Positions 1 to 8,150 of a stretch of DNA of 64,000 nucleotides are shown here, one piece after another. The translations under genes and the position numbers were made by a program. This DNA comes from Senimuribacter intestinalis (GTDB lineage: Bacteria > Bacillota > Clostridia > Peptostreptococcales > Anaerovoracaceae). The notes under the pieces were generated by a model that saw only the letters and a list, made by a program, of their open reading frames with translations, was not told the DNA's origin and did not search any database. The stretch spans positions 62,001-126,000 of the forward strand of contig CALPCJ010000001.1 of the NCBI GenBank assembly GCA_943192975.1, written 5' to 3'. The number at the start of each line of letters is the position of its first letter. Within the stretch, counting starts at the first letter, position 1.

Positions 1-414
1 ATCCTGAAAATATACCGAAGTGTCTTCTTCCGTCTTCTCGAAAAAGGTTCGGAGCATATTCATATTGAGCGTCTTTCCGAAGCGGCGCGGTCTAGTAAAA
101 AGCGAAACCACTGACTTCGTATCGATGAGTTCTTTTATCATCAATGTCTTATCCACATAGTAATACTCACTGCACGCCCGCCTGTAGTCAGAGACTCCAA
201 TGGGCAGGGGCAGCTTCTTCTCATCTATACACTTTTTGTAAGTGCCGGATTTTACTCTGCTGTCCTCCGGTTTCTGTGCGTCTGCCGGAATGAGCCATGA
301 GCGTCCCTGTTTCTTCGCTCCGGCAATTTTGCCCTCTTTGCAAAGTCCGGTTACCCGTCTCTCCGTTAAATTCCACAGCTTCGCTGCATCTCTTACAAGC
401 ATCGTACCTGACAT
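1..414 (-). CDS. HTH / AAA-ATPase-like protein, N-terminal part (runs off the window edge)
   Basis: Reading leftward from an ATG at 414 behind an AAAGGAG ribosome site, 138 codons stay open to the window edge. Residues 5-50 look like an excisionase/MerR-type winged helix (LVRDAAKLW, then TGLCKEGKIAGAKKQGRSW), as in DNA-binding proteins that read a short operator. From about residue 66 it matches the start of the AAA-ATPase-like family (PF09820 type): LPIGVSDYR, YYYVDKTLMIKELID, and the P-loop variant RPRRFGKTLN. Members are usually 500-600 aa with a C-terminal nuclease-like domain that is not visible here. The role of the family is not settled; they are often multi-copy accessory genes. An N-terminal HTH fused to the ATPase is what can be seen; its purpose is inference. 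Confidence 0.8.
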   Translation of the reverse strand, partial: MSGTMLVRDAAKLWNLTERRVTGLCKEGKIAGAKKQGRSWLIPADAQKPEDSRVKSGTYKKCIDEKKLPLPIGVSDYRRACSEYYYVDKTLMIKELIDTKSVVSLFTRPRRFGKTLNMNMLRTFFEKTEEDTSVYFQD

Positions 415-481
415 GAAAACACTCCTTTCAGAACTTTATAATACTATTATATCCATAGTACGGAAATTTAGCAAGAAAAAA

Positions 482-518
482 TCGGAAATATGTCATGAAT
501 CACTTGATATATTTCCGA
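482..518. repeat. Single inverted repeat, 10-bp arms 17 bp apart
   Basis: TCGGAAATAT (482-491) is inverted as ATATTTCCGA (509-518) with a 17-bp core. It lies between the divergent genes starting at 414 and 653. The geometry resembles the array units described elsewhere in this window but only one copy is seen here; an ordinary operator is equally possible. Confidence 0.4.
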
Positions 519-652
519 ATCATTTCTTTCTCCAAATTTTTCATGGTATCACATCTTCTATTTATCCAAATATCTATTTTTCATAAACTTTTCACAAAAC
601 TATGTTATCATAAAATTGGAAATGGACTCTTATAGGATTAAAGGAGGTATTT

Positions 653-2194
653 ATGAAAAAACTTATCACGCTGATGCTTGCGGTTTCTCTGCTTTTCTCT
701 CTGATGATGCCGCAGACCGCTTTTGCCGGCGAAAGCACTGAAACAAGCACTAAAACAAATAACAGTTATCCCTTTGATTTACACGTTTTACCTAGTTCTA
801 TAGAGATGGAAAGCGAAACATCCATACGAATTTTTTGGTATCAGGATGTGCCTTATCAGGCGCTGCAGATTTCATGGAGAAAGGCAGATGAAGCTTCTAA
901 TCAGACGCAGTCTGTGCGAATCGACTCTCCGACTTCAGAAGAATTAAAAAAACAAGACGGAAAAAGTTCCTATGTCATAGAAGAACTTTCTCCAAACACC
1001 GCCTATATTTTCACCATGCAGGGCATCCTCACCGGTGCGGACGGACAGGAAATTTTTACAAAGCCGTGGAACATCGAAGGAAAAACGTCCCTTTATACAC
1101 CAAAATTAGCAGCTTCTAGTACAAATAGCGTCTATATTAACTCCTATTGGGATGTCAGAGAACTTAATTCCATCCTAAAACTTTACCGCTCCGAAACAGA
1201 AAACGGTTCTTATCAGCTCATCGGAACCTTCGACGCAAGAGATAAACTAGATGAACCAGATGGACCGAATAGACAGTTTTCTCGCTTTTCTTGCAGCGAC
1301 TGCCTTGACCGTGGAAATGCAAATAAAACTTACTACTATAAAGCGCAGGCTGAGATTACTAAAAACGGAAATACTTATCGTAGCGCCATGAGCGAGCCTG
1401 TTGCACTCAAAACCAAATATTCCGATGGCGCATATACAGTAAAGCTTCTCAACAGCAAAAATACTGCCAACAAGCAGTTAATACTAAAGCTCACCAGCAA
1501 TGAGGCAAACTACAATACTTATTTGAACAACTATAAAACTTTGTATCGCGGCAGCAAGAAAAGAGCTATAAAAAAGGTGGAATACAGCAAAGACGGTAAA
1601 AAATACTATACTTTAAAGAATAAAAAGGTACTGCTGAAACCCGGAAAGAGTATCTATCTGCGCATCACAACTAAAAGCACCTATTCTGCCAAGGACTACA
1701 AAGAAATTGGTCGTATGCTGCTAAGCGTAAAATATCATGGTGATAACAGAACTCTAATAGTCTATGGACGCGGAGGAAGCATGAAGGAGACGATGGATAT
1801 GGTTAAATTATCCACATTCTCGCCAAATGACGCCGATCCTTCTGCATTTACCAGTGCTTTTTCATCTTTCTACGGCAATTATGACGTAAGAATGAAGGGC
1901 AAAGTACAGAAAGACGGCACTTTCCTCATCAGCTGGAGACCAATCAAGAACACAGAAAGCTATGCGGTCCGCTTTGGCACTACAAAATCATCCGTGATGT
2001 ACGATGGCGCAGATCCACTGATTATTCCAAAAAATCAGGTTCAGACTGCTTTCAAGAATCTTGATAAAAACAAGACCTACTATTTCAGCGTCATTCCTTG
2101 CGAAAACGCAGATGGCACCGGTGCTTATGACGGCGATCATTTTTATCTGAAATGGAACGGTAAAAAATTTACTGAACTTTTACAGAATAACTAA
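653..2194 (+). CDS. Secreted protein with fibronectin III-like modules, function unknown
   Basis: 513 aa, preceded by AAAGGAGG. Residues 1-26 are a Sec signal peptide (MKKLITLMLAVSLLF, cleavage after AFA). About residues 40-135 form an Fn3-like beta sandwich (ISWRKAD, then ELSPNTAYIFTMQG) and about 415-490 a second one (FLISWRPIKNTESYAVRFG, then LDKNKTYYFSVIP). The middle is lysine- and tyrosine-rich with no recognised domain. There is no LPXTG motif and no C-terminal membrane segment, so it is probably released or held non-covalently. It is monocistronic, closed by its own terminator. I cannot assign a function; adhesion or polymer binding would be a guess from the Fn3 fold. Confidence 0.75.
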   Translation: MKKLITLMLAVSLLFSLMMPQTAFAGESTETSTKTNNSYPFDLHVLPSSIEMESETSIRIFWYQDVPYQALQISWRKADEASNQTQSVRIDSPTSEELKKQDGKSSYVIEELSPNTAYIFTMQGILTGADGQEIFTKPWNIEGKTSLYTPKLAASSTNSVYINSYWDVRELNSILKLYRSETENGSYQLIGTFDARDKLDEPDGPNRQFSRFSCSDCLDRGNANKTYYYKAQAEITKNGNTYRSAMSEPVALKTKYSDGAYTVKLLNSKNTANKQLILKLTSNEANYNTYLNNYKTLYRGSKKRAIKKVEYSKDGKKYYTLKNKKVLLKPGKSIYLRITTKSTYSAKDYKEIGRMLLSVKYHGDNRTLIVYGRGGSMKETMDMVKLSTFSPNDADPSAFTSAFSSFYGNYDVRMKGKVQKDGTFLISWRPIKNTESYAVRFGTTKSSVMYDGADPLIIPKNQVQTAFKNLDKNKTYYFSVIPCENADGTGAYDGDHFYLKWNGKKFTELLQNN

Positions 2195-2196
2195 AG

Positions 2197-2250
2197 ATTC
2201 AAAAATAGCGGTGCGGCTAAATAACGCAAGTCGCATCGCTATTTTTGAAT
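2197..2250 (+). terminator. Intrinsic terminator of the secreted Fn3-like gene
   Basis: A long stem pairs 2197-2218 (ATTCAAAAATAGCG and on) with 2229-2250 (CGCTATTTTTGAAT) three bases after the stop codon. The T-rich descending arm gives the U-tract, and the stem is symmetric enough to work in both directions. Confidence 0.8.
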
Positions 2251-2317
2251 AGTATTCAATATTTATATTTCATGTTTTACATAATAATATTTAAACAATT
2301 TAGTCATCATCTTGTAA

Positions 2318-2507
2318 TCAAATGCCGATAACATTACTACCACACAGCACATTATCCCCAAACCCTTTGATTGCTTCTACATAAAACTCCAGAAGCATTA
2401 AATCTGTGCCTGGCTCTCGTTCATTATAAAAATACTCAACGCCTCACCTTCGTCAAGTGATTTTAGTTCCCAAATCGCATCTACGCCCCCTTTACACATT
2501 CATTAAT
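2318..2507 (-). pseudogene. Frameshifted gene remnant
   Basis: Minus-strand frame opening with ATG near 2507 reads MCKGGVDAIWELKSLDEGEA... and stops at about 2400. One frame away the reading continues smoothly as EREPGTDLMLLEFYVEAI...VIGI to a TGA at 2318-2320. Joining them needs one frameshift near 2417-2422 and gives about 60 protein-like residues. No ribosome site or terminator is obvious. I do not recognise the family. It lies in an otherwise gene-free 500-bp stretch between the Fn3 gene and the lipoprotein gene. Confidence 0.45.
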
Positions 2508-2512
2508 TTAAA

Positions 2513-2687
2513 CTAGAACTTTCCGCCATTCCAATCAGTTAGGGTAATTCCCACCATTGAATCCGCAGAATTCTGTCTGCTCCCTACTGCATACTTTACA
2601 GTCACTTTGGGAGCATACTTTTTTACGCAACTCTTGCAGTGATTGTAGTAATTCCAGCCTTTTGGGCAAAATCTTTGCAGTGGTTTT
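2513..2687 (-). pseudogene. C-terminal gene remnant with cysteine motif
   Basis: Minus-strand open frame, with no start codon, ending at TAG 2513-2515. It reads about 57 protein-like residues including FCPKGWNYYNHCKSC and ending in ITLTDWNGGKF. The CP...CxxC spacing hints at a zinc ribbon. It begins directly against the 3' end of the lipoprotein gene, as if a larger gene had been cut. Family not recognised; could be chance. Confidence 0.35.
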
Positions 2688-2697
2688 ATCTACACTT

Positions 2698-3285
2698 CTA
2701 TTCCATATCTGAAAACCAACTGTCCATATCGTTTACCACTTCCATCAATCCACCTGCTACAGCATTGAGAAATTCCTCATTGTTATCTAATTCTTCCACT
2801 TTCCAGCCGTCATCCCCATGAGTAAGATTTACTGTGAAAGTTTTCTCAAATGTTTTCTCGGAACTCATTTCATCAATCGCTGTTGTAAATGCTTCCATCG
2901 CCTTTTCTTCCAGCTCTTCTTCGCTGGCTCCGGCAAGAGCAAGTCCAAAAGCTTGTGACATATAATTTCCCATAGCGGTTTTAAACATGTCACCGATTTC
3001 ACAAGTTTTTATTGTCACATCAACAGTTGCTTTATCGCCGTCAATCACTTCATTTTCAACGGTATATTCAAATCCCATAATTAAATCAATAATCTTCTTC
3101 TCAACATCTTCTCCAAGACCCATAGCGTCAGAATCCTCTTCGCCGTTAAGAATACTTTCCGCATTGGCTTTGTACGACTCTATTTTCTCTCTCGCTACAT
3201 CCGTTGGGGATTTTTCACCACTGCAACCTGTCATCATCACGATTAACATAGAAACAACAATCATTACACTTAAAAATTTCTTCAT
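2698..3285 (-). CDS. NTF2-like surface lipoprotein
   Basis: 195 aa from ATG 3285 (AGAGGT at the right distance; a GTG three codons upstream is less likely). Signal peptide with lipobox MTGC near residue 20, so it should be lipid-anchored on the outer face of the membrane. The remainder (VIDGDKATVDVTIKT, KTFTVNLTHGDDGWKVEEL) has the alternating strand pattern of NTF2/DUF4878-like lipoproteins that end in a WKV..L strand. Such proteins are common in Clostridia and mostly uncharacterised. It is separated by about 100 bp from the next upstream gene on the same strand. No enzymatic residues can be named. Confidence 0.65.
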   Translation of the reverse strand: MKKFLSVMIVVSMLIVMMTGCSGEKSPTDVAREKIESYKANAESILNGEEDSDAMGLGEDVEKKIIDLIMGFEYTVENEVIDGDKATVDVTIKTCEIGDMFKTAMGNYMSQAFGLALAGASEEELEEKAMEAFTTAIDEMSSEKTFEKTFTVNLTHGDDGWKVEELDNNEEFLNAVAGGLMEVVNDMDSWFSDME

Positions 3286-3390
3286 GCAGTACACCTCTTT
3301 CTTAATTTAAATTCGTCCTCTATAATAGCCCAAGAGCAACCAATTTCCTCAATTGATTTACTTATTTAATAGCTTCATTTTGTTGCTCTT

Positions 3391-3720
3391 TTAAACATTT
3401 TTCTGTTTTAATTTTGCAAAACCGACAAAACAAAGGATCATCTGAATAATAACAAACATAAAGTAAATTGGCATGAGAACTATAGAAACAGCATAGAGGA
3501 TTCCTGCAACTAAAGCACCCCATCTGACACTCATTGCCCAACCAATCCAGTTAAAAATTGCCGCAATTCCCACACAAATCATATGCGGAGTAACTAGTGC
3601 GGTCGCAATTGTTCCAGATACGGCTTCCTCACCTATAGCGCCAGTAAAATAAGAAATGAGATAGATAAAATATGCAGCTCCTAAAATCGCTGCAGCTAAC
3701 AATAATTTGCTTTTTTTCAT
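3391..3720 (-). CDS. Small multi-pass membrane protein, unknown
   Basis: 109 aa, AAAGGA before ATG 3720. Three or four hydrophobic segments (residues 5-27, 38-60, 66-85, 85-103) with a basic C-terminus (KLKQKNV), so it is an integral membrane protein. It lies divergently from the XRE regulator at 3856, and such pairs are often a regulator with its target; that relation is inference. No family recognised. Confidence 0.55.
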   Translation of the reverse strand: MKKSKLLLAAAILGAAYFIYLISYFTGAIGEEAVSGTIATALVTPHMICVGIAAIFNWIGWAMSVRWGALVAGILYAVSIVLMPIYFMFVIIQMILCFVGFAKLKQKNV

Positions 3721-3855
3721 ATTAAATTCGTCCTTTCATTTTTGTACTTATCTGTATAATTTCTTACACAAGATTTCTTACAGCTTATAAACCCATTCTA
3801 ATACGGTTACACTATACATGTCAACTATTTTTTATAATCCGGAAAGGTGGTTTCT

Positions 3856-4086
3856 ATGGATTACAAGTTTGGAACAATTCACATTAAAGTGAACGATTTG
3901 ATAAAAGAACGAAATCTCAGTAAAAACAAATTGAGCCATAGAGCTGATATGCAGCGTACGCAGCTGAACAAATACTGCAACAATCAAATTAGCAGACTTG
4001 ATATCGATGTGCTGGCCCGCTTATGTACTGCCTTAGACTGCAAAATTGAGGATTTACTGGAGTTCGTTCCTCCAACAAAAGAATAA
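3856..4086 (+). CDS. Small XRE/Cro-type HTH regulator
   Basis: 76 aa starting at ATG 3856 behind GGAAAGGTGG (the GTG at 3847 lies inside the ribosome site). Nearly the whole chain is one Cro/C1 helix-turn-helix of the HTH_26/YozG type: IKVNDLIKERNLSKNKLSHRA, then MQRTQLNKYCNNQISRLDIDVLARLCTALDCKIEDLLEF. No effector or dimerisation domain. Divergent from the membrane protein gene at 3391-3720, so it probably controls the shared promoter. Downstream it faces the inverted-repeat array at 4235-4455. Confidence 0.85.
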   Translation: MDYKFGTIHIKVNDLIKERNLSKNKLSHRADMQRTQLNKYCNNQISRLDIDVLARLCTALDCKIEDLLEFVPPTKE

Positions 4087-4234
4087 AGCTGTATTGCCTC
4101 GAAGATACGCCTTTACCTATAGTTTACACAAAAACGTTAGGGGATGTTGTGCTGACAGCACGAAAAATATGAGCGAAGAGGTCTGTCGCAGACTTTAACG
4201 CTCTTGATTCTGCACTGCCTTCCCCACGGTGAAA

Positions 4235-4455
4235 TACATATTTTTAAAGAAAACCCCAAAAATATGCACATCAGTCTACATATTTTCGGGGTTTTTACGT
4301 TATATATGCATATTTGCCACTGTGAACGAATAATCTAATTGCTATTTCAGAGTTTTTTCAAAATAAAAATGCATATGTGGAGCAAAACCATCAGAAATAT
4401 GCAGATTTCTTCAATACGCTATGCATATTTTTGGCTTTTTTTCCGGATATATGCA
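4235..4455. repeat. Array of four 34-bp inverted-repeat units (family A: TGCATATW-N18-WATATGCA)
   Basis: Units at 4235-4268, 4277-4310, 4370-4403 and 4422-4455. Each has an 8-bp arm, an 18-bp core of unrelated sequence and the inverted arm; all are exactly 34 bp. The left arm is TACATATT in the first two and TGCATATG/T in the others; the right arm is always ATATGCA preceded by A or T. Starts are 42, 93 and 52 bp apart. The array fills the gap between two convergent genes (3856-4086 and 4477-4917), so it is not a promoter operator for either. The same family recurs at 51886-52106. The 170 bp before it (4087-4234) hold nothing I can name. Confidence 0.85.
4254..4296 (+). terminator. Terminator-like hairpin built from array units 1 and 2
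   Basis: CCCC at 4254-4257 plus the right arm of unit 1 pairs with the left arm of unit 2 plus GGGG at 4288-4291: about 13 pairs, one mismatch, 12-nt loop, followed by TTTTT (4292-4296). It could end transcription from the XRE gene 170 bp upstream. Confidence 0.55.
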
Positions 4456-4476
4456 CACGCCCCTTCTATAGTAGTC

Positions 4477-4917
4477 TCAGACCTTCAAAGGCTCTACACC
4501 GCACTGATCCAGCAGCAGGTTCACTTCCGTCACACTGCGGATTCCTTTGTTAATTGCCACAGCAATCCGCACGTCCCGTTCATCTTTGGGATACAACGGC
4601 GCGGCTTTTGCAATCTCAAGACCCCGCTGCGTCTGACTGTAGTTCATCTCTGCACCAATACAAAGAGCTATCACCTTATCCCTGCCGGGATTTTTCTTGT
4701 CACCATTTAAAATGTTATACACATAGTTGCGACTGATTCCGCTGGCGGCAACTACTTCTGACGTAGTCAGACCCTTTACTCCAATCATCCAGTTCAGGTA
4801 TTCATAAAAATATGTAAACTCCCGTTCCTTATAGGCATCGATGAATTGATCCGCCTCGCTGCAGTCTTTCACTTGTTCTAATATCTTCGATAAGCCTCTC
4901 GTCGTCTTCTCACTCAT
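4477..4917 (-). CDS. HTH DNA-binding protein, unknown target
   Basis: 146 aa; ATG 4917 with GGGAG ten bases upstream. Residues 50-80 form a helix-turn-helix of XRE type (LTTSEVVAASGISRNYVYNILNG), followed by a helical C-terminal region (residues 85-146) with no recognised ligand domain. It is divergent from the Ser/Thr kinase gene that starts 87 bp away, so it may regulate the kinase or act with it. Homologues sitting beside kinases with similar tails occur in Clostridia, but I cannot name the pair. Its 3' end abuts the family A array. Confidence 0.65.
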   Translation of the reverse strand: MSEKTTRGLSKILEQVKDCSEADQFIDAYKEREFTYFYEYLNWMIGVKGLTTSEVVAASGISRNYVYNILNGDKKNPGRDKVIALCIGAEMNYSQTQRGLEIAKAAPLYPKDERDVRIAVAINKGIRSVTEVNLLLDQCGVEPLKV

Positions 4918-5003
4918 AAACTTTTACTCCCGAAAATGCTATATGATATTCTTTTCAAATATGTTACAATACAATTAGATTAAATGCAAGCAGGAGAAAT
5001 AGC

Positions 5004-6083
5004 ATGACCCCAGAAAACCAACTGACACTTTCCTTTTACAAGGAAATTGCCGTAATCAGCAAAGACCACGATGTACATCTTGTCCAGCATGTTGAATCCG
5101 GAGAAATCTACATCAAAAAGCATGCGTCAATAGAATGCTTTCCCGTTTACGATACGCTTCAAAAATCTGCATTTCCATCGGTTCCCGAAATCATTGAGCT
5201 GATTCCCGATGCCGATTCCCTGACGATTATCGAGGAATACATCCACGGAAAAAATCTGGAACAAATTTTAGAGAAGCGTCTGTTTTCTGAAGAGGAAACC
5301 GCACATATCATCATCGACTTGTGTAAAATTTTAAAGCCCTTTCACGACCATTTTCCTAAAATCATTCATCGTGATATTAAACCTTCCAATCTTATTTTGG
5401 AAAAACACGGTCATCTGTATTTAATTGATTTTGACGCAGCAAAGACATACAATCCCAACAAAACAAAGGACACCGTACTGATGGGTACGGTGGATTATGC
5501 TGCTCCGGAACAATACGGCTTTCTGCAGTCCGACCAAAGAACGGATATCTACTCCATCGGCATTTTAATGAACAAAATGCTGACCGGAAGTCTCCCTTCC
5601 GAAACTCTGGCTGCCGGCCGTCTTGGAAAAATCATCCAGACCTGCACCGCATTAAATCCTGACGATCGCTACGCAAGCTGCGATCAGCTGGCGCAGGCAT
5701 TAAAAAACAGCATCGTGCCGCCTGCTGCGGCTGTTCCTGTAAATACCTCAAATGCCGCAGTTGAACCGGCTCCCAAGAAAAAAACACCCCTGCAGCATTC
5801 TCTCGTCTTTCTCACAGGTGTATTCTTTACCTATGTCAGCATGACCACAGAATTTACCCAAGAGAATAATCAGCCTTTTACAGGATATTCCCTCTGGGTA
5901 AATCGAATCGGTTCTGCCATCGCCCTGCTGCTGTGCCTCATATACTACACCAATTATTTCAATTTGCGGAACCGATATCCTTGGAAAAAGAAATCCTCCG
6001 GCATACGTGAAGCCGGTCGCCTGCTCCTGGGAGGATTCCTTTGTTTTCTGATTCCGGTCGTTTTCGTCCTCTTCCTTGAATAA
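5004..6083 (+). CDS. Membrane-anchored serine/threonine protein kinase
   Basis: 359 aa, AGGAG before ATG 5004. Hanks-type kinase at residues 1-235: probable beta-3 lysine in IYIKK (about 37-39), catalytic loop HRDIKPSN (122-129), APE (167-169) and the DIYSIG helix (181-186). Two departures: the metal-binding DFG motif reads DFD (142-144), and no glycine-rich loop is visible at the N-terminus. A linker (238-260) leads to three hydrophobic segments (about 267-282, 302-322, 337-358), so the kinase domain is cytoplasmic and tethered at its C-terminus. There are no PASTA domains, so it is not a PrkC-type muropeptide sensor. Divergent from the HTH gene at 4477-4917. Substrate unknown; activity is likely since HRD and APE are intact. 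Confidence 0.85.
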   Translation: MTPENQLTLSFYKEIAVISKDHDVHLVQHVESGEIYIKKHASIECFPVYDTLQKSAFPSVPEIIELIPDADSLTIIEEYIHGKNLEQILEKRLFSEEETAHIIIDLCKILKPFHDHFPKIIHRDIKPSNLILEKHGHLYLIDFDAAKTYNPNKTKDTVLMGTVDYAAPEQYGFLQSDQRTDIYSIGILMNKMLTGSLPSETLAAGRLGKIIQTCTALNPDDRYASCDQLAQALKNSIVPPAAAVPVNTSNAAVEPAPKKKTPLQHSLVFLTGVFFTYVSMTTEFTQENNQPFTGYSLWVNRIGSAIALLLCLIYYTNYFNLRNRYPWKKKSSGIREAGRLLLGGFLCFLIPVVFVLFLE

Positions 6084-6085
6084 CT

Positions 6086-6439
6086 TTACTTCGGCGACTT
6101 CGGATTAAACAGCACCGCTACGATATATCCGAAGGCAATCGCCACCGCAATTCCTGCGGAAGTCGCCTTTACTGCACCGGTGACAGCACCCAGAAATCCA
6201 TCCTTTGCGCCTTCCATGGCGCCCTTTGCAAGTGCATAGCCAAATCCCGGCAACGGTGTTGTTGCGCCCTGGCTGGCAAGCTGCACAAGGGGTTCGTACA
6301 GATGAACTGCCTCAAGCAGTACACCTGCCACTACAAAGATGACTAAAATTCTCGGCGTAGTCAACTTTGTAGTATCCATGAGAATCTGTCCGATGACACA
6401 AATCGCGCCGCCGATTAAAAACGTATATATATAATCCAT
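6086..6439 (-). CDS. spoVAE: Stage V sporulation protein AE (SpoVAE/SpoVAEB)
   Basis: 117 aa, small integral membrane protein. The family signature is visible in IGQILMDTTKLT near residue 17 and GFGYALAKGAMEGAKDGFLGAVTGAVKATSAGI near residues 65-97, where the second and fourth membrane segments lie. SpoVA proteins move dipicolinic acid and calcium into the developing forespore and out again at germination, in the inner spore membrane. Third gene of spoVAC-spoVAD-spoVAE, 36 bp after spoVAD. spoVAA, AB and AF are absent, which matches the reduced spoVA operons of Clostridia. Confidence 0.93.
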   Translation of the reverse strand: MDYIYTFLIGGAICVIGQILMDTTKLTTPRILVIFVVAGVLLEAVHLYEPLVQLASQGATTPLPGFGYALAKGAMEGAKDGFLGAVTGAVKATSAGIAVAIAFGYIVAVLFNPKSPK

Positions 6440-6475
6440 AATCTCATCCTCTCTAATCCTGCAAATCTTAGATCT

Positions 6476-7558
6476 TTAACATGTCGCCAAAGATACCGCG
6501 TGAGCAATCCCCGGAATGCTTTCGCCCTGAAAAGGACTGATGGTGGAAAGCATCGCTCCCGTTGAAATCAGCAGCACCCTGGAAAGCTCCCCGCAGCGCA
6601 TTCTTCGCAAAATGTTTCCGCTGAAAACCGAAGCCGAGCAGCCGCAGCCGCTTCCGCCGCCATGGACATCCTGCTCTTCCCGATAGAAAAGCATCGTGCC
6701 GCAATCATCATACCGCTGATTCACAGCTGCCGGGTCAAGACCCGCGTCTTTCAGTAAATCCGCCGCGATATCCTTTCCGATATATCCCAAATCGCCAGTC
6801 AAAACTAAATCATAATAATCCAGCTTCCTGCCTGTATCTTCCAGATGATTGAGAATCGTGTCTACCGCAGCCGGCGCCATGGCGCTTCCCATCTGATTGG
6901 CGTCCTTTACCCCTGCATCGATAATTTTACCAATGGTACCGCAGTCAACCTTTATGTTTTTCAGAGAAACCGGCTCCGCAGCTTTCTTCCCGTCCAAAGC
7001 GCCGACTTGCGACAGGTCCGCCATCTTTTCGGATACCACCATTGCCCCTGCTGCAGTAGCAGTCCACTGCGCTGAAGGTGGTCTCTGATTGCCGTGCTCT
7101 ACTGGCATACGAAACTGCCGCTCCGCCGTGCAAAAGTGACTGGACGCACCCACGATAATATTATGGGCAAAACCGCCGTCGGTGAGCATTGCTCCAAGAA
7201 GCAGAGACTCCGTCATCGTTGAACAGGCGCCGTAAAGTCCTAAAAACGGCAAATGTAAATCCCTTGCCATAAAAGATGAAGACATCAGCTGATTGAGAAG
7301 ATCGCCGCTGAGTACCAGATCGATATCCTTTTTCTCTTTTCCCGATTTTTGCAGAGCCGCAAGCATTGCCTCTTTCAGCATCTTGCTTTCCGCCTTTTCC
7401 CAGGTCTTTTCGCCAAACATATCATCTTCTAAAATCATATCAAATGAATCGCGCAAAGGTCCTTCACCCTCTTTTTTTCCGACCACTGCCGCCGAACCTA
7501 TGATATAAGGACAGGTATCAAATGTCACCGTCTGCTTTCCAATTTTCTTTTCTGCCAT
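6476..7558 (-). CDS. spoVAD: Stage V sporulation protein AD
   Basis: 360 aa from ATG 7558, chosen because GAGGAGG sits directly ahead; an upstream ATG at 7585 has no ribosome site. Thiolase-like fold without a known enzymatic role; SpoVAD binds dipicolinic acid. Recognisable blocks: FLGLYGACSTMTESLLLGA, VGASSHFCTAERQFRMPVEHG, QRPPSAQWTATAAGA and the C-terminal LLISTGAMLSTISPFQGESIPGIAHAV. Peripheral protein of the spore inner membrane, working with SpoVAC and SpoVAE on either side. Slightly longer than the usual 338 aa. Confidence 0.95.
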   Translation of the reverse strand: MAEKKIGKQTVTFDTCPYIIGSAAVVGKKEGEGPLRDSFDMILEDDMFGEKTWEKAESKMLKEAMLAALQKSGKEKKDIDLVLSGDLLNQLMSSSFMARDLHLPFLGLYGACSTMTESLLLGAMLTDGGFAHNIIVGASSHFCTAERQFRMPVEHGNQRPPSAQWTATAAGAMVVSEKMADLSQVGALDGKKAAEPVSLKNIKVDCGTIGKIIDAGVKDANQMGSAMAPAAVDTILNHLEDTGRKLDYYDLVLTGDLGYIGKDIAADLLKDAGLDPAAVNQRYDDCGTMLFYREEQDVHGGGSGCGCSASVFSGNILRRMRCGELSRVLLISTGAMLSTISPFQGESIPGIAHAVSLATC

Positions 7559-7592
7559 TTCTGCCTCCTCACAACCGTTTTTCAAACAATCT

Positions 7593-8069
7593 TTAAAACA
7601 ATCCTATCATCCAGTAAATTACCCCGACCACTGTCGCCGCCGTAATCCCGCTTACCAGCACAGGTCCTGCTACACTGAAAAGTTTTGCGCCGACGCCCAG
7701 TACAAGTCCTTCTTTTTTATACTCGATTGCCGGTGCGACCATAGAATTGGCAAAACCACTAATGGGTACAATAACGCCTGCGCCAGCAAACTTTGCGATA
7801 CTGTCAAAGATGCCAAAGCCCGTTAAAAGCTGCGCCAGCGCCACAATTCCGATGGTCACATAGGTGCCTGCATCTTTTTCCGAAAGCCCCTTGCTTACTA
7901 GCAGATTGCTGATATAAAAACCTGCTGTGCAAACCAGTCCGCCGACAATAAATGCCCGCATACAATTGGCAAAATAAGTTGGTTTCGGTGTGAACTGCTT
8001 AGAATATTTTTCATATGCTTTCGCTACATCTTTCTTTTGTACTTCTTTTTTCTCTGTGTTCTGTACCAT
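7593..8069 (-). CDS. spoVAC: Stage V sporulation protein AC
   Basis: 158 aa from ATG 8069 behind GGGAGG. A start at 8096 would lie at the expected transcription start of the forespore promoter, so 8069 is preferred. Charged N-terminus, then four hydrophobic segments; the family block is VPISGFANSMVAPAIEYKKEGLVLGVGAKLFSVAGPVLV. SpoVAC acts as a mechanosensitive dipicolinic acid channel in the spore inner membrane in Bacillus. First gene of the spoVA operon. Confidence 0.95.
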   Translation of the reverse strand: MVQNTEKKEVQKKDVAKAYEKYSKQFTPKPTYFANCMRAFIVGGLVCTAGFYISNLLVSKGLSEKDAGTYVTIGIVALAQLLTGFGIFDSIAKFAGAGVIVPISGFANSMVAPAIEYKKEGLVLGVGAKLFSVAGPVLVSGITAATVVGVIYWMIGLF

Positions 8070-8096
8070 TTCGGTCACCTCCCATAAATCTTTCAT

Positions 8097-8125
8097 TAGT
8101 ATTTGGCAAAATCCAAATTTTATGC
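8097..8125 (-). promoter_or_regulatory. Sigma-G-like promoter of spoVAC-spoVAD-spoVAE
   Basis: On the minus strand GCATA (8125-8121) is followed after exactly 17 bp by AATACTA (8103-8097), against the sigma-G consensus GHATR-N17/18-CATNHTA (-35 5/5, -10 6/7). It would start RNA about 20 bases before the ribosome site of spoVAC. spoVA is a classic forespore sigma-G target, so the match fits. Confidence 0.6.
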
Positions 8126-8150
8126 CATAATATTATGCGGAGGTAAAACC

